From positions 25,817,981 to 25,881,980 of the forward strand of contig CAMZMU010000089.1 in the NCBI GenBank assembly GCA_947311845.1: a stretch of 64,000 nt of DNA. The letters run 5' to 3'. This stretch comes from Poa pratensis. Taxonomy: Eukaryota > Streptophyta > Magnoliopsida > Poales > Poaceae. The stretch's first letter is position 1, and the number at the start of each line of letters is the position of its first letter. Below, one piece after another: positions 31,160 through 44,000 of the stretch. Both the position numbers and the translations under genes were made by a program. The notes under the pieces were generated by a model that had not been told where the DNA came from, ran no database searches, and saw only the letters and a program-made list of their open reading frames with translations.

Positions 31160-32574
31160 CTGATTTAGCTGGTAGGAGCCTGAGCTCGGCTGGTAGGGGA
31201 GTGAGTGAGTGGGGTTTAGGATTCGTGGCTGGAGCAGCAAACCCTAGGCGCGCCGCTGAGCGAGAGAGAGAGCAGGAAAGGGGCTGGGATTTTTAGCTCG
31301 GTAATCGGTGCCGTGGGTGGCCGCGCTGCTTGCGTGAGCTCGCTTTGGACCGTCGGATCTGCACCACGATTCGTGCTGTCTGTCTGTATGCAAAGTTGCA
31401 AACTATGCAAGTGTGCGAGCTTTGCTCTTGCTTTTCCGTGTGCCTTTCGGCTTTCCGCAGTGGGATCACATTCGATTCTGGATTTCATTCTACACACCGC
31501 CAAAAGGGTTTGTATTATTATGGTCTTTATTATACCATAATGTTGTGATGTGTATACGTGGTGCCGTGTAGATGCCTAGATCCAATAATTGTCAAAGTCC
31601 AAATGAGAGACAATTTTCAATCACATGGAATCGATGTCTGGCTCTCCTACAAAACACGAAATACATGTCAATTTCGAAGCCTTCACCCCAAGAAAGTTTT
31701 GACCTCCCTCACCATGCTTAACTCAGTGCCTCAGTGGGATCTTTGGGCTGAATGAAACACTAGGATTTTTCAAGGGACGTTTACTCCACCCTCGCTAATC
31801 TTGGATCGGATCAGGAGAGAAGATTTCACTTTGGACCAAGTTTTGATTGCGACTGAGGCAATTTGGGTTGTGAATGAGGCAACATGAAACAAATTTGAAA
31901 ACTAAATGAAACATGAAACAAATTTTGATTGCGACTAAGGCATTTTCACCCTCATCGTGCTACCACACCCTCTTCTTCCGTTTGTAGGATGATCAGTGCA
32001 TGGTACAAATTATATAATTAATACATACGAAATAATCTATTGACATACACATATGTACCATAGCCACAACCAGGTAGTATGTCCCGGACAGAGTGTATCT
32101 AACATAAAGACACCGGCAGCAATGCAGGCAAGTCGCATCACATAACCAGAGGAGAATGAAATAAAGATTGCTGTGCTATGTTCAGTGGGCAGGGGCAGAG
32201 GAGCTACTACTACCATTATTTCAGATTACAATCCCAAATACTTGCAGCACAAGGACAGTCAAAATTGCAGATATACATATACTGTCAGCTATCTCAGTAG
32301 GTTGTTTCTCCAACTGAAAGGAGCTATACTTTTTACAAGCCTGGCTTCGGAACTTCTACTCAGTGGGGGGTAAAGACCACCAATTACAACCCAATACTTC
32401 TTACACAAATGGACAAGACAAAAGAACGGCAACAAATTGAAAGAAAAAATTAGGCAGGACAAAGAAAGAAAAAGAAAACGCCTTGACGCTCGGTGAAGCC
32501 AAAACCACTGCCTTGCAGGAGCAAGTAAGGCAACAACTACTGCCGACGAGACTATCTTACAACTCAGAGATACT
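31160..32574. other. intergenic between RNA-binding and flippase genes
   Basis: From 31054 to about 31300 lies the GC-rich 5' region of the minus-strand RNA-binding protein gene. From about 32050 to 32574 is probably the 3' UTR of the flippase gene. Between them a short imperfect direct repeat 'ttttgattgcgactgaggca' / 'gattgcgactaaggca' occurs near 31840-31945. Nothing else is recognised. Confidence 0.5.
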
Positions 32575-35500
32575 CTAGGCTACAGTATGGATGGTTAACG
32601 ATGGGCTTTTCTTATGCAATCTCCCCTTTATCTGCTTAATCTTTGCATCCACCCTCGCGGTGAAACCAATCTTGGTTCTCTGTCGAGCCTTAGATCGCTC
32701 CCTCTTCCACATCGTTTGGTCTTCCACGTCTTTCCGCAGGTATTTGATCTCCTGAATCACATGGTGATCGAGTGGATTGCACGACCTCTGGTAGGATATG
32801 TGAATCAGGTAGGGGATGTTGCAAGCAGCGGTCACCAGAAGCGTCGCTGCCCAGTACAAGGGAGCTGGCCCGAGAACTTCCAACATGATCTGGTAGTTGT
32901 CGCGGGACTTCAAAGCCATCCCGTACATGATAATGAAGAGATACCAGGTCCCTATGCTTCCCCACACAAACACATGTTGAATCCAGGTGAAATGGCTCAT
33001 TGTCAGGCAATCTGGATGTTTACAGTCCAGATGATGCAGGAGAACATGGTGGTTCCCACTGAAGCCATGTCGGCAGTCTGTCCACCAGAACGGATTGCTT
33101 GATCATAGAATATACAGATGTTGAGAAAGAATATTGCCAGAGATGAGTAGAGGCCATTCGCCATCCATCCTAAAATCCGGTACCAGTCAAAGAAAAGGTT
33201 CTTTGGTCCTTGCTGATATAATGCTGGGAACTGCAAAGTGCAAATTATGCCATGTCAGTGTAGTAAGAGGGCATAGTAGCTTTGGCGGATATCCAGATAA
33301 AATTAACTAAAGTCCTGTTGGTGCAAACGGCCTGATGCATAAGTATTCTGGTATCACCAGCATTAGACAATAGCAAACACAAAGATAAATTTACTTGGAA
33401 GTCCATAGCGAATTGTGCCTTCCATTAGGATGACTCGTGAATGAATACTTGAACTAGATAATCTAACTGTGAATCATTCTATTGAATAAAGAATGAAGAA
33501 AGTGGAACTAAATGCACATTAAACCGAACTATATGAATAGAAATACTGAAGGAGAATTAAGTTTTATGTGCAAGTGTAGCCAAACATTATAAGAACATGA
33601 AAAAAATATGGATAGTAAATTCCGAGTATTCACAATGTGTTTATACTTTTCTTAAACATGCATAGCATAACGTTGTTATTCTGGTATCTGACAGTAGTGC
33701 CATACTATTTAACTCCCAGTGGGACTAAACAGATACTTGGTTGTAAGCTATGGTTAAATAAGTTACATATTCTATGACATACCTGCAAGCAGATTTCAGC
33801 AGAAACATCTTGCTCAAATACTCCAAGTGATATAACAGGCAGAGAGGTAAGAACAACGTTAAAAAGCAGCATAAACCAATCATCATAAACTGATTGCCCA
33901 GAAAATCCAGCAAATGCCTCAAAGTAAAATATTGTAAGTCCAAAGGTAATGTTCTTGTAAAAGAAGTAGCAGATCTGCAATTCGACAGAAGAGGCCTCAG
34001 AAAACATCATTTCACATATTTGAAACAATATAATTCAACAGAATGTAACAAATAAATCAAGCGCTTTGAATCATACCATTTGGGCAATTCTCTTGTAACA
34101 CCAATGGCCATGTACAACAAGGAGTCGCTCAAGGAACCGAAATTGGGAAATAGAAAAGTCACTTGCCATCACGGCCTGGCCAAAGGAAATAAGTCATTGT
34201 CAGTTATAATCAAACTGTTGATGCATCTTCAGCAATGCACTAATTCCTGGTGAATCATGTAATAATCTAGACAGACCTGCATGCCCTCGACCCCACTTAT
34301 ACCAACACCAATATCAGCTTCTTGAATCATGCCCACATCATTTGCACCATCACCTATTGCTAAAGTGGTTTTTCCAATACCTTCCTTGACCAGTCGGGTC
34401 ACCTGCAAAGCAAAGATGAGCAAACTCTGCACTGAATTATGTTAAAACTCAGACAGTGGACTGGCGATAGATGAAGTTACCAGTGCTTTTTGCCTTGGAG
34501 ACACACGGCAACATATGACAGAAGCACACTCTGTTGCCAGATTCAGGAACATATGCTTCATGTCATCTTCCAAAGCAAATGTAAGAGCTTTTCCATCAAT
34601 AACTAAAGCAAATGCTGCGTCAGGATCCTTCTCTAGCTTGACCATTTGTGAACCATTGGCGATTTGCAACATGAGACTCTCCTTTGCAGCCTGCTCAGGT
34701 TCCAAAGGTGAAAACAAAGCAAAGAGAACTACCATGCAGACCAAATTCGTTTACAGTTCCAGAGAAAATGTTGTGCAAAGTACCTTTTGTACATCCTGGG
34801 CTACTTGCTCACCAGCTGTTGTGGACAAGGATATCCGCTTCATGCCTTGCCTAAGTAAACTGCATGCATATCTGAAAAGAAGAAATGGACAAATGTTCAG
34901 AAGAAACACACTGTAATTTCTTAACAAGAACCAGAAAGAGATTATGTTAAGCGCGTAGGTGGATTACAGACAATATTCTTATGAATAACTCTTAAAGAGC
35001 TACCCTATGTTAATTGCAGTTTCCATCTTATCACCCGTTAGAACCCAGATTTTGAGACCTGCTTGTGCCAAACGATCGATGCATTGAGGAACCTGATAAA
35101 ACATGAGAAATAACATAATGAGTCAAAACAGCTACTAGTGCGATAGCAGGACTAGCAACATAAGTTAACAACTAAGAATCAACCAGTCATTCTTACCCCT
35201 GGTTGTAATTTGTCCTCTACCGCTGTTGCACCAACAAGGATCAGTTCCCTTTCAATCAAATCTGCGACCCGCTCGAGTTGCAATTCCCTATCAGGCCCGA
35301 TAGATGTCTTTGCTTGAAGAAACTCAGCATTCCAAGAAGCATATTCTGATTCCTCGAGCATTCTGTATGATAGCGCTAACGTCCGCAAGCCTGCCTCACC
35401 ATACTCATTAAGATGCTTGGTTGTATCTGGCTCATACAACCTTCCATTTTTTGCTAGTCTATCAAATATAATGCTGCTCAGTTTGAACAAACAGACAGCA

Positions 35501-37746
35501 GAAGATAGTCAGCTAAATATAAACAGCCCATGTGGACAGTACCTAGTCAGAAATCAAGTGTACACGCTACTCCTTTGGTGGGACTTCTTAATTTTTCATC
35601 TTTTTAGTTTATCATTAACAAAGTAGCAGATGTCAAAAATCTGAACACTACATGTTGATGTAACAGCAGACAACATAAGCCTCAGAAAGAAAATTTATTT
35701 GGCATAAAATCTTACGTATCTGCTCCCTTGCATAGAAGAAAAATGCGGTCATCTTCATCCTTCAGAATCACCGTCATTCGCTTTCTTTTGCTGTTGAATT
35801 CCAATAATTGAGAATCTTGAACTCCCTAAGAAATCCAATCGAAGATGAAGATAAATGAGTAAAAAGCGATCAGAAAAGCTAAGGACTCTGAGTCAAAGAT
35901 ATAAAAGCTAAGGACAAATGCAATATGAAATATAAATCCAACCTTTCAGTTGTGCCATTAGAAGAAGTGTACTTCTCCCTGATGAATACACTCGATTGTG
36001 TTCTCTTGAAAAATTCAAATCCAAATTCTCTGGCTGCCACAAGAAAAGCCCCCTCGTCAGGTGATTCTGCTTCATAGGTAAGAGCACCTGTAGCCTCATT
36101 CACCTCGGGATTGCGGTGTGACAAAGAGCAAGTATCCGGAAGAACAGAAGAATCATGGAAGAATTTGGTTCCTTGGTCCAGTTCCCCTGCATAAGACGGT
36201 CATCCTCAAAACTGAATCCTTTTATCGAGGACTTTTGGGTCTTTCCCACGCTGAAGGTAACTCCTTCCACTAACTGGATTTCATCCTCAGTATTATCCCA
36301 TACATCTTCTACAGGAACGTCTTGGTCATCAGAGCCTGATGCCATCTGCTTTGCAGCAGCCCTTTCAACTTCACTCGATCGCACACCGTATGATGCCCCA
36401 GCAATTGAACACTTCAAGAAATCCATCTGATTGCAGGTCAAAGTGCCAGTTTTATCAGACAAAATAGTATGAACTTGGCCAAGCTCCTCATTCAAGTTGG
36501 ACGTACGGGCCTGGCAGTATTGCCAGTCTCCTCATCAAACATATGAATGTCCTGGTTAATGAAATGTGCTTGTGCTACCTTGACAAATTCGATTGAGACA
36601 TATAGCGAGATGGGAATCAAATACCCATAGAGAATGAGCGCTGTAATGAGATGGAATATCCCAGAAAGGGCAGGGCGCGTTGGATCATCCAATTTGTTGT
36701 TGGAGCTCTGAGGCTGCAAGTACCACCATCTGGGCAGATCAAGCTTGATCCTCACAGCAAAACCGATGGAACTGATGAGCGATATTAAAACCAGGACAGT
36801 GAACAGAATGTATATGATCAAATCCATCTTCTTCTCAATCCTGCTCCTCTTTGACGGCGACTCGGTTGAGTTCTGCATCACCTTACTGTCGTGCCAGTGA
36901 AAATGACTACCCCATAGATAAATGCTGTGTTCCTGAGCTTCGAGTCCCTGAGAAGTATCTGAAACGGATCGATGGAATACACCTGCCTCTCATATTCCAA
37001 GTTACCAACGAACGTGTACAGGCTTGGGTTTGGGTCCTCACACCTAATCACTCCCCGGAAATCTTTATGTATCATCCTCTTCCAATGGCAGGGTAACCTC
37101 CAGCGACCTCTTGAGCTTGAGGTTGTCTCACCATCCAGGTTCATGGTCTCGACGTAGCAGATGCCGTCCTCGTAGCTCGAGGACAGAGCAGCAATCAGCA
37201 GGGAAGAACTGGTCCTTCTCGACCTTGACCACATCACCAACACAGAGGTCCTCCCAGTGCGGTACACAAACTCGCCGTCCCGTTGTGCACGCTGACCTTG
37301 CGGTTGTTGACCTTCATGTCCTGCATGAACCTCCGCCAGTCCTCGAGCGCCTCCTTGATCATGCTGAGGCCGACGACGAAGGCGAGCGGCGCGATCATGC
37401 TGACGGCGGAGAAGGGGCAGACCGGGGTGAGGGAGAGGATGGCGGTGAGGAGGAAGTAGAGGTTGGCGACGCGTCGGAACTGCTCGAAGATGGCCTTGGG
37501 GAAGAAGGTGAGGACGTTGTACTTGGTGGTGGAGATGTAGTTGGTGGGGTACTTGAGCGGCTTCCGGCGGTGGAGGATGGAGTTGTTGCAGTGGACGATG
37601 CGCGAGAAGCCCGGCCCGCCGACGGGGCTGCCGTTGGCGGCGGAGGGTCGTTGGCGCCCCCTCGTCGGCGTGCGGGTGGCGGAAGCAGGAGAAGGTGTAG
37701 AGCTTGCTCCATCGCAGCGGTCGCGCTTCCGCGCACGGGGGGCCAT
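32575..37746 (-). CDS. P4-ATPase, phospholipid flippase (ALA family), frame broken by small indels
   Basis: P4-ATPases flip aminophospholipids to the cytosolic leaflet of plasma and endomembranes with an ALIS beta subunit. Exons on the minus strand are 35943-37746, 35716-35825, 35197-35473, 35004-35092, 34784-34871, 34481-34690, 34277-34402, 34077-34175, 33783-33974 and 32575-33230, about 1,215 codons in all. Visible motifs in order are MNLDGET (actuator), [12 protein letters not shown] with the phosphorylated Asp (near 36440-36460), [29 protein letters not shown] and [20 protein letters not shown]-terminal membrane segments and a Lys/Arg-rich tail follow. The layout resembles the ALA4-7 group. 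The frame is interrupted about a dozen times, mostly by one-base losses in short homopolymers. No substitution-type stop is seen, and exons 3 to 9 are intact, so sequence error is a serious alternative to pseudogene. Confidence 0.9.
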
Positions 37747-38360
37747 CTCGGCGGGCGGGCGCGCGGGCGGGGTCCGGCGGGCTACGAGGCGGCGGCCCGC
37801 ATTGGAGTTTCGTCGGTCAAATCTCGGGCTGGCGGAGGGGATTTCGCGCGCCGTCGGCGCGAATTCGACCTGCGGATTTGGGGGCCAGGGATCAATCAGG
37901 CCGTGATCTCGCGAGCAAACAGGATAGAAAATAATAATCTATGGAAACGAAGGGGAAATGTTTAAAAAAAATCGTGGGAAATCCGGCCACCCGCATTCCG
38001 CGTCAGACAGGATTGCCCACCAAATTCACCCGTGAGGAAGAAGAGCACGGAAAAAACCAGAGAGAGGAGAAACGCCTAAAAACACGAGAGGAATCCGAAA
38101 GCGAAAGGGGGCACGAACGACGGCACCCCGAGCCCAATAGAAGCATTAGCACAACGCCCCCGTTCGAACTGGGGCAGGGGGGAGGAGGAGGTGACGCGGC
38201 GTGGCGTGGCCTACCTGGGAGCGGGGAGCGGCGAGACGGCGAGTCTGGCGGCCGTCCTCCGATCCCTCGTCGGGACAGTCGCGCGGTGGCCTGGCCTGGC
38301 CTGCAGCGTGTGGGCGGGGGATTGGAGGGCGGAGCGGCAAGGGAGGAGGAGGGGGAGGAC
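37747..38360 (-). promoter_or_regulatory. GC-rich upstream region of the flippase gene
   Basis: This is the 5' flank of the minus-strand flippase gene and ends where the FAR1-MULE is inserted. A possible 5' UTR donor, CCCAG|GTAGGC, lies at about 38213. No clear TATA box was found. The open frames here are GC-rich shadows. Confidence 0.35.
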
Positions 38361-38930
38361 ACAACGAGGGGTTCAGATTCGCTGACGTTGTGAACCAACG
38401 TCATTGGCTGACTTTGGCCTCTCATCCACCATGCAATCTCCATCCAAAGGTTGCTGCTCCTCTCAGCTCTTTCAGTGCAAATGACCAGCCCGATGCATCA
38501 GCCCAGAAAGCTCAAGTCGGGAAGCGAGGGATCCTGTCGCTTGTTTTGGCGGGGAAAAGCTCTGCTTTTGGCGGGGAGCTGCGGGACGAGGGCACCAGAC
38601 CCACGCCGATCTCCGCGGGCGAGCAGGCGAATCGGCCGATCCGGTAGCGATCTTCTCGCATCGGCTGCTCTGGCTAGCGATCTGCTCGCGTAGCAGGTTA
38701 GCATCGCAACAGCTTTTGACCCTGCTCCTTTCTCACAGTTTCATGTTCGTTGTTGAGCTGAAATTTTGGCTTTGATTTTTTTATGGTTGCAGCATGCCTT
38801 GAGTACTGTATTTAATCAAATCTCTATGGCACAATCCACTAAGTAAGTGATGTTTTCATGTCGAAATTTAGTTCTATGTTTTTTCTGGAAGTAGATGTCC
38901 AACGGAAGTGATTGTTTATTTTGCATGTAG

Positions 38931-40125
38931 GGAGGGTGTGAATCCAACTTCTGTACCTCAGGTTGGTGCTAGATTTAGAAATCTGGATCATGCTTGGTCG
39001 TTTTGGGTTAATTATGGAGGTCAAGTAGGCTTTGAGGCAAGAAGAAGGTACACAAATAAAAACAAGTCTGATGGCATGGTCACTTCAGTTCGATATGTTT
39101 GTGCAAAGGAGGGTTGTCGAACACGCGATAGCCGAAATCGTGTGATAACAAATCCTCGAGCTGAAACAAGAACATGTTGTGATGCTCATATTTGTCTTTC
39201 ACTAGATCGAGTGGTAGGAGATTATGAAGTGACTGAATTGGTTCTTGAACACAATCACAACCTTTATTTGCCACAAACCTTTCATTTGATGACATCACAG
39301 CGCAAGATTTCAGAAATGCAAGCGTTTGAAATTGAAACAGCAGATGATTCTGGAATTGGACCAAAAGCAGCACATGAGTTGGCTAGTCGCCAAGCTGGTA
39401 TATCCAGTAGCCAGCTCTCCAGATTGTCGCTTGTTAGTGAATGATGCACTTGATTGCCTTGGTAAGCGGCTTGAGGAAAAATGAATGCATCTTCAAATAT
39501 ATTAAATGATTCACACAATGCTGAAGATGTTCCACAAGAAGAAGATTTGCTTCGTGCTGCTCGCCTCAAGAAAAAGGAGGTTCAACCAAGAATTACGAGT
39601 CGACGAGTCGACGAGTCGATCTGGAGTAGCGACTGGTAGACTAGTCGTGACTAGTCATGACTCATGTTGACTAGTCGACATGAGTATACAGTAATATTTG
39701 CTATAAAATATCATATTATATTACTTATACTAGTATAATACAAGCACTAATATGTGCAAATAAAGTGCTGGGGACAGGGGAGTGGGTGAAAACCTGGGCA
39801 ATTCCAGGGAAATATGACATGTGGGGCATGAGTCAAAGCAATATTGGAAAAATATATGACATGTGGGGCCTTTTTTTTAGTCGATCGACTGAACAGGTGC
39901 GACTAGTCAAGATAAGTCATGACTAGTCGATCGAGTCGAGCGACTCGCCCAACTAGTCGAGTCGACAGTCCGAGTCGACCTCCAGGTAGCGACTCGTCGA
40001 CTAGTCGTGACTAGTCGAACGACTCGTAATCCATGGGTTCAACCAAGAAGTAAAAAACGGAAAAGAAGTTGGGTCGACAAATTCCGCAAGTTCAGTAAAA
40101 AGGAGTCAAAGAAATCTAATGTATG
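38931..40125 (+). pseudogene. FAR1-domain transposase remnant
   Basis: An exon opening at TGCATGTAG|GG (38931) encodes a FAR1 DNA-binding domain. It has VGARFRNLDHAWSFWVNYGG, YVCAKEGCRTRD, then CDAHICLSLDR and VLEHNH; the Cys and His spacing fits the WRKY-GCM1-like zinc fold. The frame stops at 39444 after HELASRQAG. C-terminal-type sequence follows in pieces: LLRAARLKKKEVQPR near 39550-39590 and KKRKRSWVDKFRKFSKKE at 40048-40105. These two are split by an unrelated 443-bp insertion. The MULE catalytic domain and SWIM finger expected in between are absent. The upstream exon with the start codon was not identified; a donor TAGCAG|GTTAGC at about 38696 suggests a 5' exon. Confidence 0.8.
39593..40035. 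mobile_element. palindrome-rich insertion (GACTAGTCGAC repeats) with 14-bp duplicated flank
   Basis: The string 'ggttcaaccaagaa' occurs at 39579-39592 and 40036-40049. Between them is a ~443-bp element starting ATTACGAGTCGACGAGTCG and ending CGACTCGTAATCCATG. Both ends are packed with GACTAGTC and GTCGAC motifs, so that single strands can fold into many hairpins. There is no coding capacity. Flank length and end structure do not fit a standard superfamily I can name. Confidence 0.7.
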
Positions 40126-41060
40126 TTCCTTTAAAAAGCTTCAATTCTTTTATTCTTATCCATTACACAAAGGTCAAAATAACAAGCTGAAATGTTAATG
40201 CAGCAACAAGAAGGTCATGGTGCCGTAGCAACTCAAGTAGCAATGGAGTCTGCACAAGTCAGTGACATGGGTAGCATCACTACCTACACTCAACTTCTGA
40301 TGGTAATGCAGCCATGTATTTAAATAATATTTTTGATGCAAAATTATATTTCTCTGTCTCACTTGTTCGTTTGTGATTGCAGGGTAATAATCAAGCTGCT
40401 GATTTATTACTCCAAGATCTTCTTTAGGCCTCTGTTTAGTAGACAAAAGACTACTGCTATTGTGCTCTTTTGTTTCTGGAATGTATGTACTGCAACCATG
40501 CACACCGCGGTGCCAAAACTGAATGTTTGGTGCTCTTTTGTTTGATGAAGCTGGGTTTGACTATACTTATATGCACTAGTTAATTCCATGGATGTACATT
40601 GTTTACTGATCTTTATGTTTGCTAAATCTTCAAACTGGGTGCTCTGTATAGTAAAGATTTCATGGGCAAAAACGCCCACCTTCAAACAGTATAATTGAAA
40701 AAAAGTGTGCTTGTTTAAATCTAGTGCTAATTGAAGAGATAATTTGAACAGAAGTCTGAACAGAGCAACGATTCGCCGGAACTGGGCTGGTGTGCTGGGC
40801 CTTTTCTTGCATCGGGCTGGTCATTTGCACTGAAAGAGCTGAGAGGAGCAGCAGCCTTTGGATGGAGATTGCATGGTGGATGAGAGGCCAAAGTCAGCCA
40901 ATGACGTTGGTTCACAACGTCAGCGAATCTGTGGTCATTTGCACTGAAAGAGCTGAGAGGAGCAGCAGCCTTTGGATGGAGATTGCATGGTGGATGAGAG
41001 GCCAAAGTCAGCCAATGACGTTGGTTCACAACGTCAGCGAATCTGAACCCCACAACGAGG

Positions 41061-44000
41061 TGGGAGGCGACTAGAGAGAGAGAGAGAAGCGGGGAGAGAG
41101 AGATTAATTAAAGAAAACCCCGATTAATTCTTCTAATTCGCCATTTAGGGAGGCCCTCTCCATCCATGGAGTACGACAGCAGGGCAGGCCGGTTTGGCTT
41201 GGCTTCTTCGCCAGCGTTAATACAGTACAATTACAGTTGGGGGGAGCATTTATTTCTGTATACATCGGTTCCTGTTTCTCTCGAAAAGTAATTATAATCG
41301 CAACAGAAAGAAAAGGTGTTGTCATTTCGATTCGGTTTCGCACCGAAAAGATAACGCCAAATCAAATGGCGTGTGGCTTATGTCAACTATGTTGTTGTTG
41401 GTAGGATTGTTAGGAGGAGCTCCATGTGTGATGCACTCATGGCACGTCGAGGTCGTTGAGATGTTAGCCGAGTAGAGTAGAAGAAGCATCAGACAGACAG
41501 CTGGAGAGCAGCCATAGAGAATGGAACACACAAAGGAAGTGCCCGACTGCTGGCATCGATGTATTTGTTTGTTGGGATACAAAGAATCGATGTAGAACGT
41601 CAGCACACCGAGTGCGAACAAATGTTGAAACTTTAATTTATATTTTGAAACTGAAATGAATCCTTAATGTAGACAGTGTTGTATTCTATCGACGTGTGAA
41701 ATCTCAATTAGAAAATATTGCATTTAGGCTGCGCAAAAGTGACATTCAAAAGTAGTGAACAATGCAAAATTTCAACTCTGCCAAAATATGTCTATATTTT
41801 GTTATTTTTGTGTAGCCTAGAATATGAATTAATTTGAGTTAAGATTTTACAAGTTGGTAGAATGTATCATTGTCTACATCCAGGATTTATTTTTACAGTT
41901 TATCTAAAAAAAATCAAAATATGATTTTTGAAATTTTCAAAATAAATGGCTTCCTGGAGCTCGGCCTCCGTTAGAGGTTTCGTGCACCATGCGCTAACTT
42001 ATTGGTCGTTGCTCAGTTACGGAAGAAATCAAATGCATCAAATATATGAAGAAATTGGGTTTAGCCTAAACTTTAAAATAAATCTTAGGTGAACATCACA
42101 CGGGTAGTACAAATACTAGCTGATTTGGTAAGTAGGTGGTGCAGTTAGTATGTGCTCTCAGCTGCTACTGGCATCTATTATCGGGGAATTAGCACAATTA
42201 TACACGGCATATAAAATATGTAGTAGATCCAATATATAATTTCAGCACCACTGCGTAATATCTTACGTTGTTGTTGCTCAATCAAGAAAAATGGATCAAA
42301 TGCATCTGACATATACGGAAATTAGGTTGATTCTGAACCTTAGCACAAGTCTTGAGTGTAAACAACATATAGACAACAGGATCGTAGAAGTATTATGTTC
42401 TCTCAAACTAAAAGTGCAAAAACAATAATAACATAAAATACACACACAAAAAGTGAAAAACTCACAACTGGAGGGGAAACCACGGGCCGAAACCACCCAT
42501 CTTTTTCCACTATTATCAAATATGGGATACATTGAGGTCTTATCTAATGAGAACTAGAATCTCTTCATAAGACCATCGCCCCGCAGCTCACTCGAGGAGG
42601 ATATCCCAACATTCGGTTGGTTTGTTTAAGATCTTAGCATTATAAAAGCGTGTTTGGATCAAAGGTGATTCATGTTAAAGAGACTCGTAAATGAACTAAG
42701 TATCGAAGCTCACGCAAAAAAAAACCTGAACAAGGATTTTTCTTTGTAGCGTGCATGTTAACAATGTACGCAATTCCCATTGTTCATCTATTGCCGCGCA
42801 TCTACCGTTGTGTATGATAATATTTTTCTCTTATGAGTATTGTATAATAAGGAGAGGGATCCATCTACCACACCCGTATCCACCAAGGAAAAATGTTATG
42901 TGGATCCTTATGCTTGTTTTATCGGCTTTGTTTCACGGGTACATATGTTCACTGGTATCTATAGCTCATGGCTGGTAATGGGTGCTAGAGCCCTAGCAAC
43001 CAATGCTTTGTCGACACCTGCAATCCTGTTGGTATGTTGTCGGGCCTTTTTTTTCCTTTTCTTTGGTACTTACAATGTTTATAAGTACGGATAGATTCAG
43101 AAGGTGTTAGCTATACGTGCATCCTTCATTATAGCATATAAATCAGCGGAAGAAACTAAAAAACATCTCAAATACATGAAAGATCTTGGTTGCCCCACCC
43201 TACCAAAACTTTCTAGACATGCCAATCTTTATAAACCATTGGATATGATTTTTTTTAAAATAAAAATCTTTTATTTGAAAATATTTTACTACACGTGTAC
43301 GATGCTCCTTTATAGATCTACCATTTTAATGTGAGATGTGGCCTTATGGATGAGTTGACCTAGATGAAGATAATGGTGTCAATGATTAACACTAGCCATG
43401 TTGCATGAAGATTAATCTCTTTGGTTTTCTTTTGATTAAAAATACTAGTGATATGATGTAAATTGTGCATGTTAGGAAATTCGTTGACAAACTACTTGTT
43501 GTTGTGATCCTTGGATCTCTTTCTTTGTTTTCATAAGCACAAATTGTTTCGATATGTTTTTCGGTTACATATTTTTTTTAGTATACACTAGTAGACATCG
43601 AAAAATCGAATTTGATCTTGGGTTTAGTGAGCCTTTTTTTAAGATAAAATGCAAAAAATGCGTATTTAAAGTTTTAACGAGTTATAGAAAAAAAAAACAA
43701 TTAGATGTTCACTAGGTATTTGCAACGGGTAAGAGAAACAAAATATTTGATGGAGTTTCATAGATACTACATTTTCATGTAATACATGTGATTGTTTTAG
43801 AGCTTTGTGAATCTTTTGATGAGATTTTGAATTCTAGGAAATTCCAAGTTCACTAGAGCTGTGAAGATAAATGTTTGCAATTGAGTAGACAACTGATATA
43901 AAACACATGCTCTGACAGTTGTATAAACGTGTGCTTTACTAGCTATTATTTCAAAAGCAATCGGTATACATCATGTTAAGAATCACCACCCCTAAACAAA

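Larger units (their letters stand above)
38370..41051 (+). mobile_element. internally deleted MULE encoding a FAR1 domain (2.68 kb)
   Basis: The left terminus (38370-38497) recurs inverted at the right end. The 9-base direct repeat 'acaacgagg' flanks the element at 38361-38369 and 41052-41060. The terminal repeat starts GGTTCAGATTCGCTGACG (right end two G longer) and is about 125 bp. At the right end it is present twice in tandem (period 114; 40819 and 40933). The interior has the start and the end of a FAR1-related transposase gene with the catalytic middle missing. It lies about 600 bases upstream of the flippase start codon. Confidence 0.85.

Noticed and set aside
30814..31163. Plus-strand proline/arginine-rich frames near 31 kb
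   Set aside because: Antisense of the acidic leader of the RNA-binding protein.
37111..37965. A 284-codon plus-strand frame opposite the flippase first exon
   Set aside because: It is acidic low-complexity antisense of the flippase exon, with no independent support.
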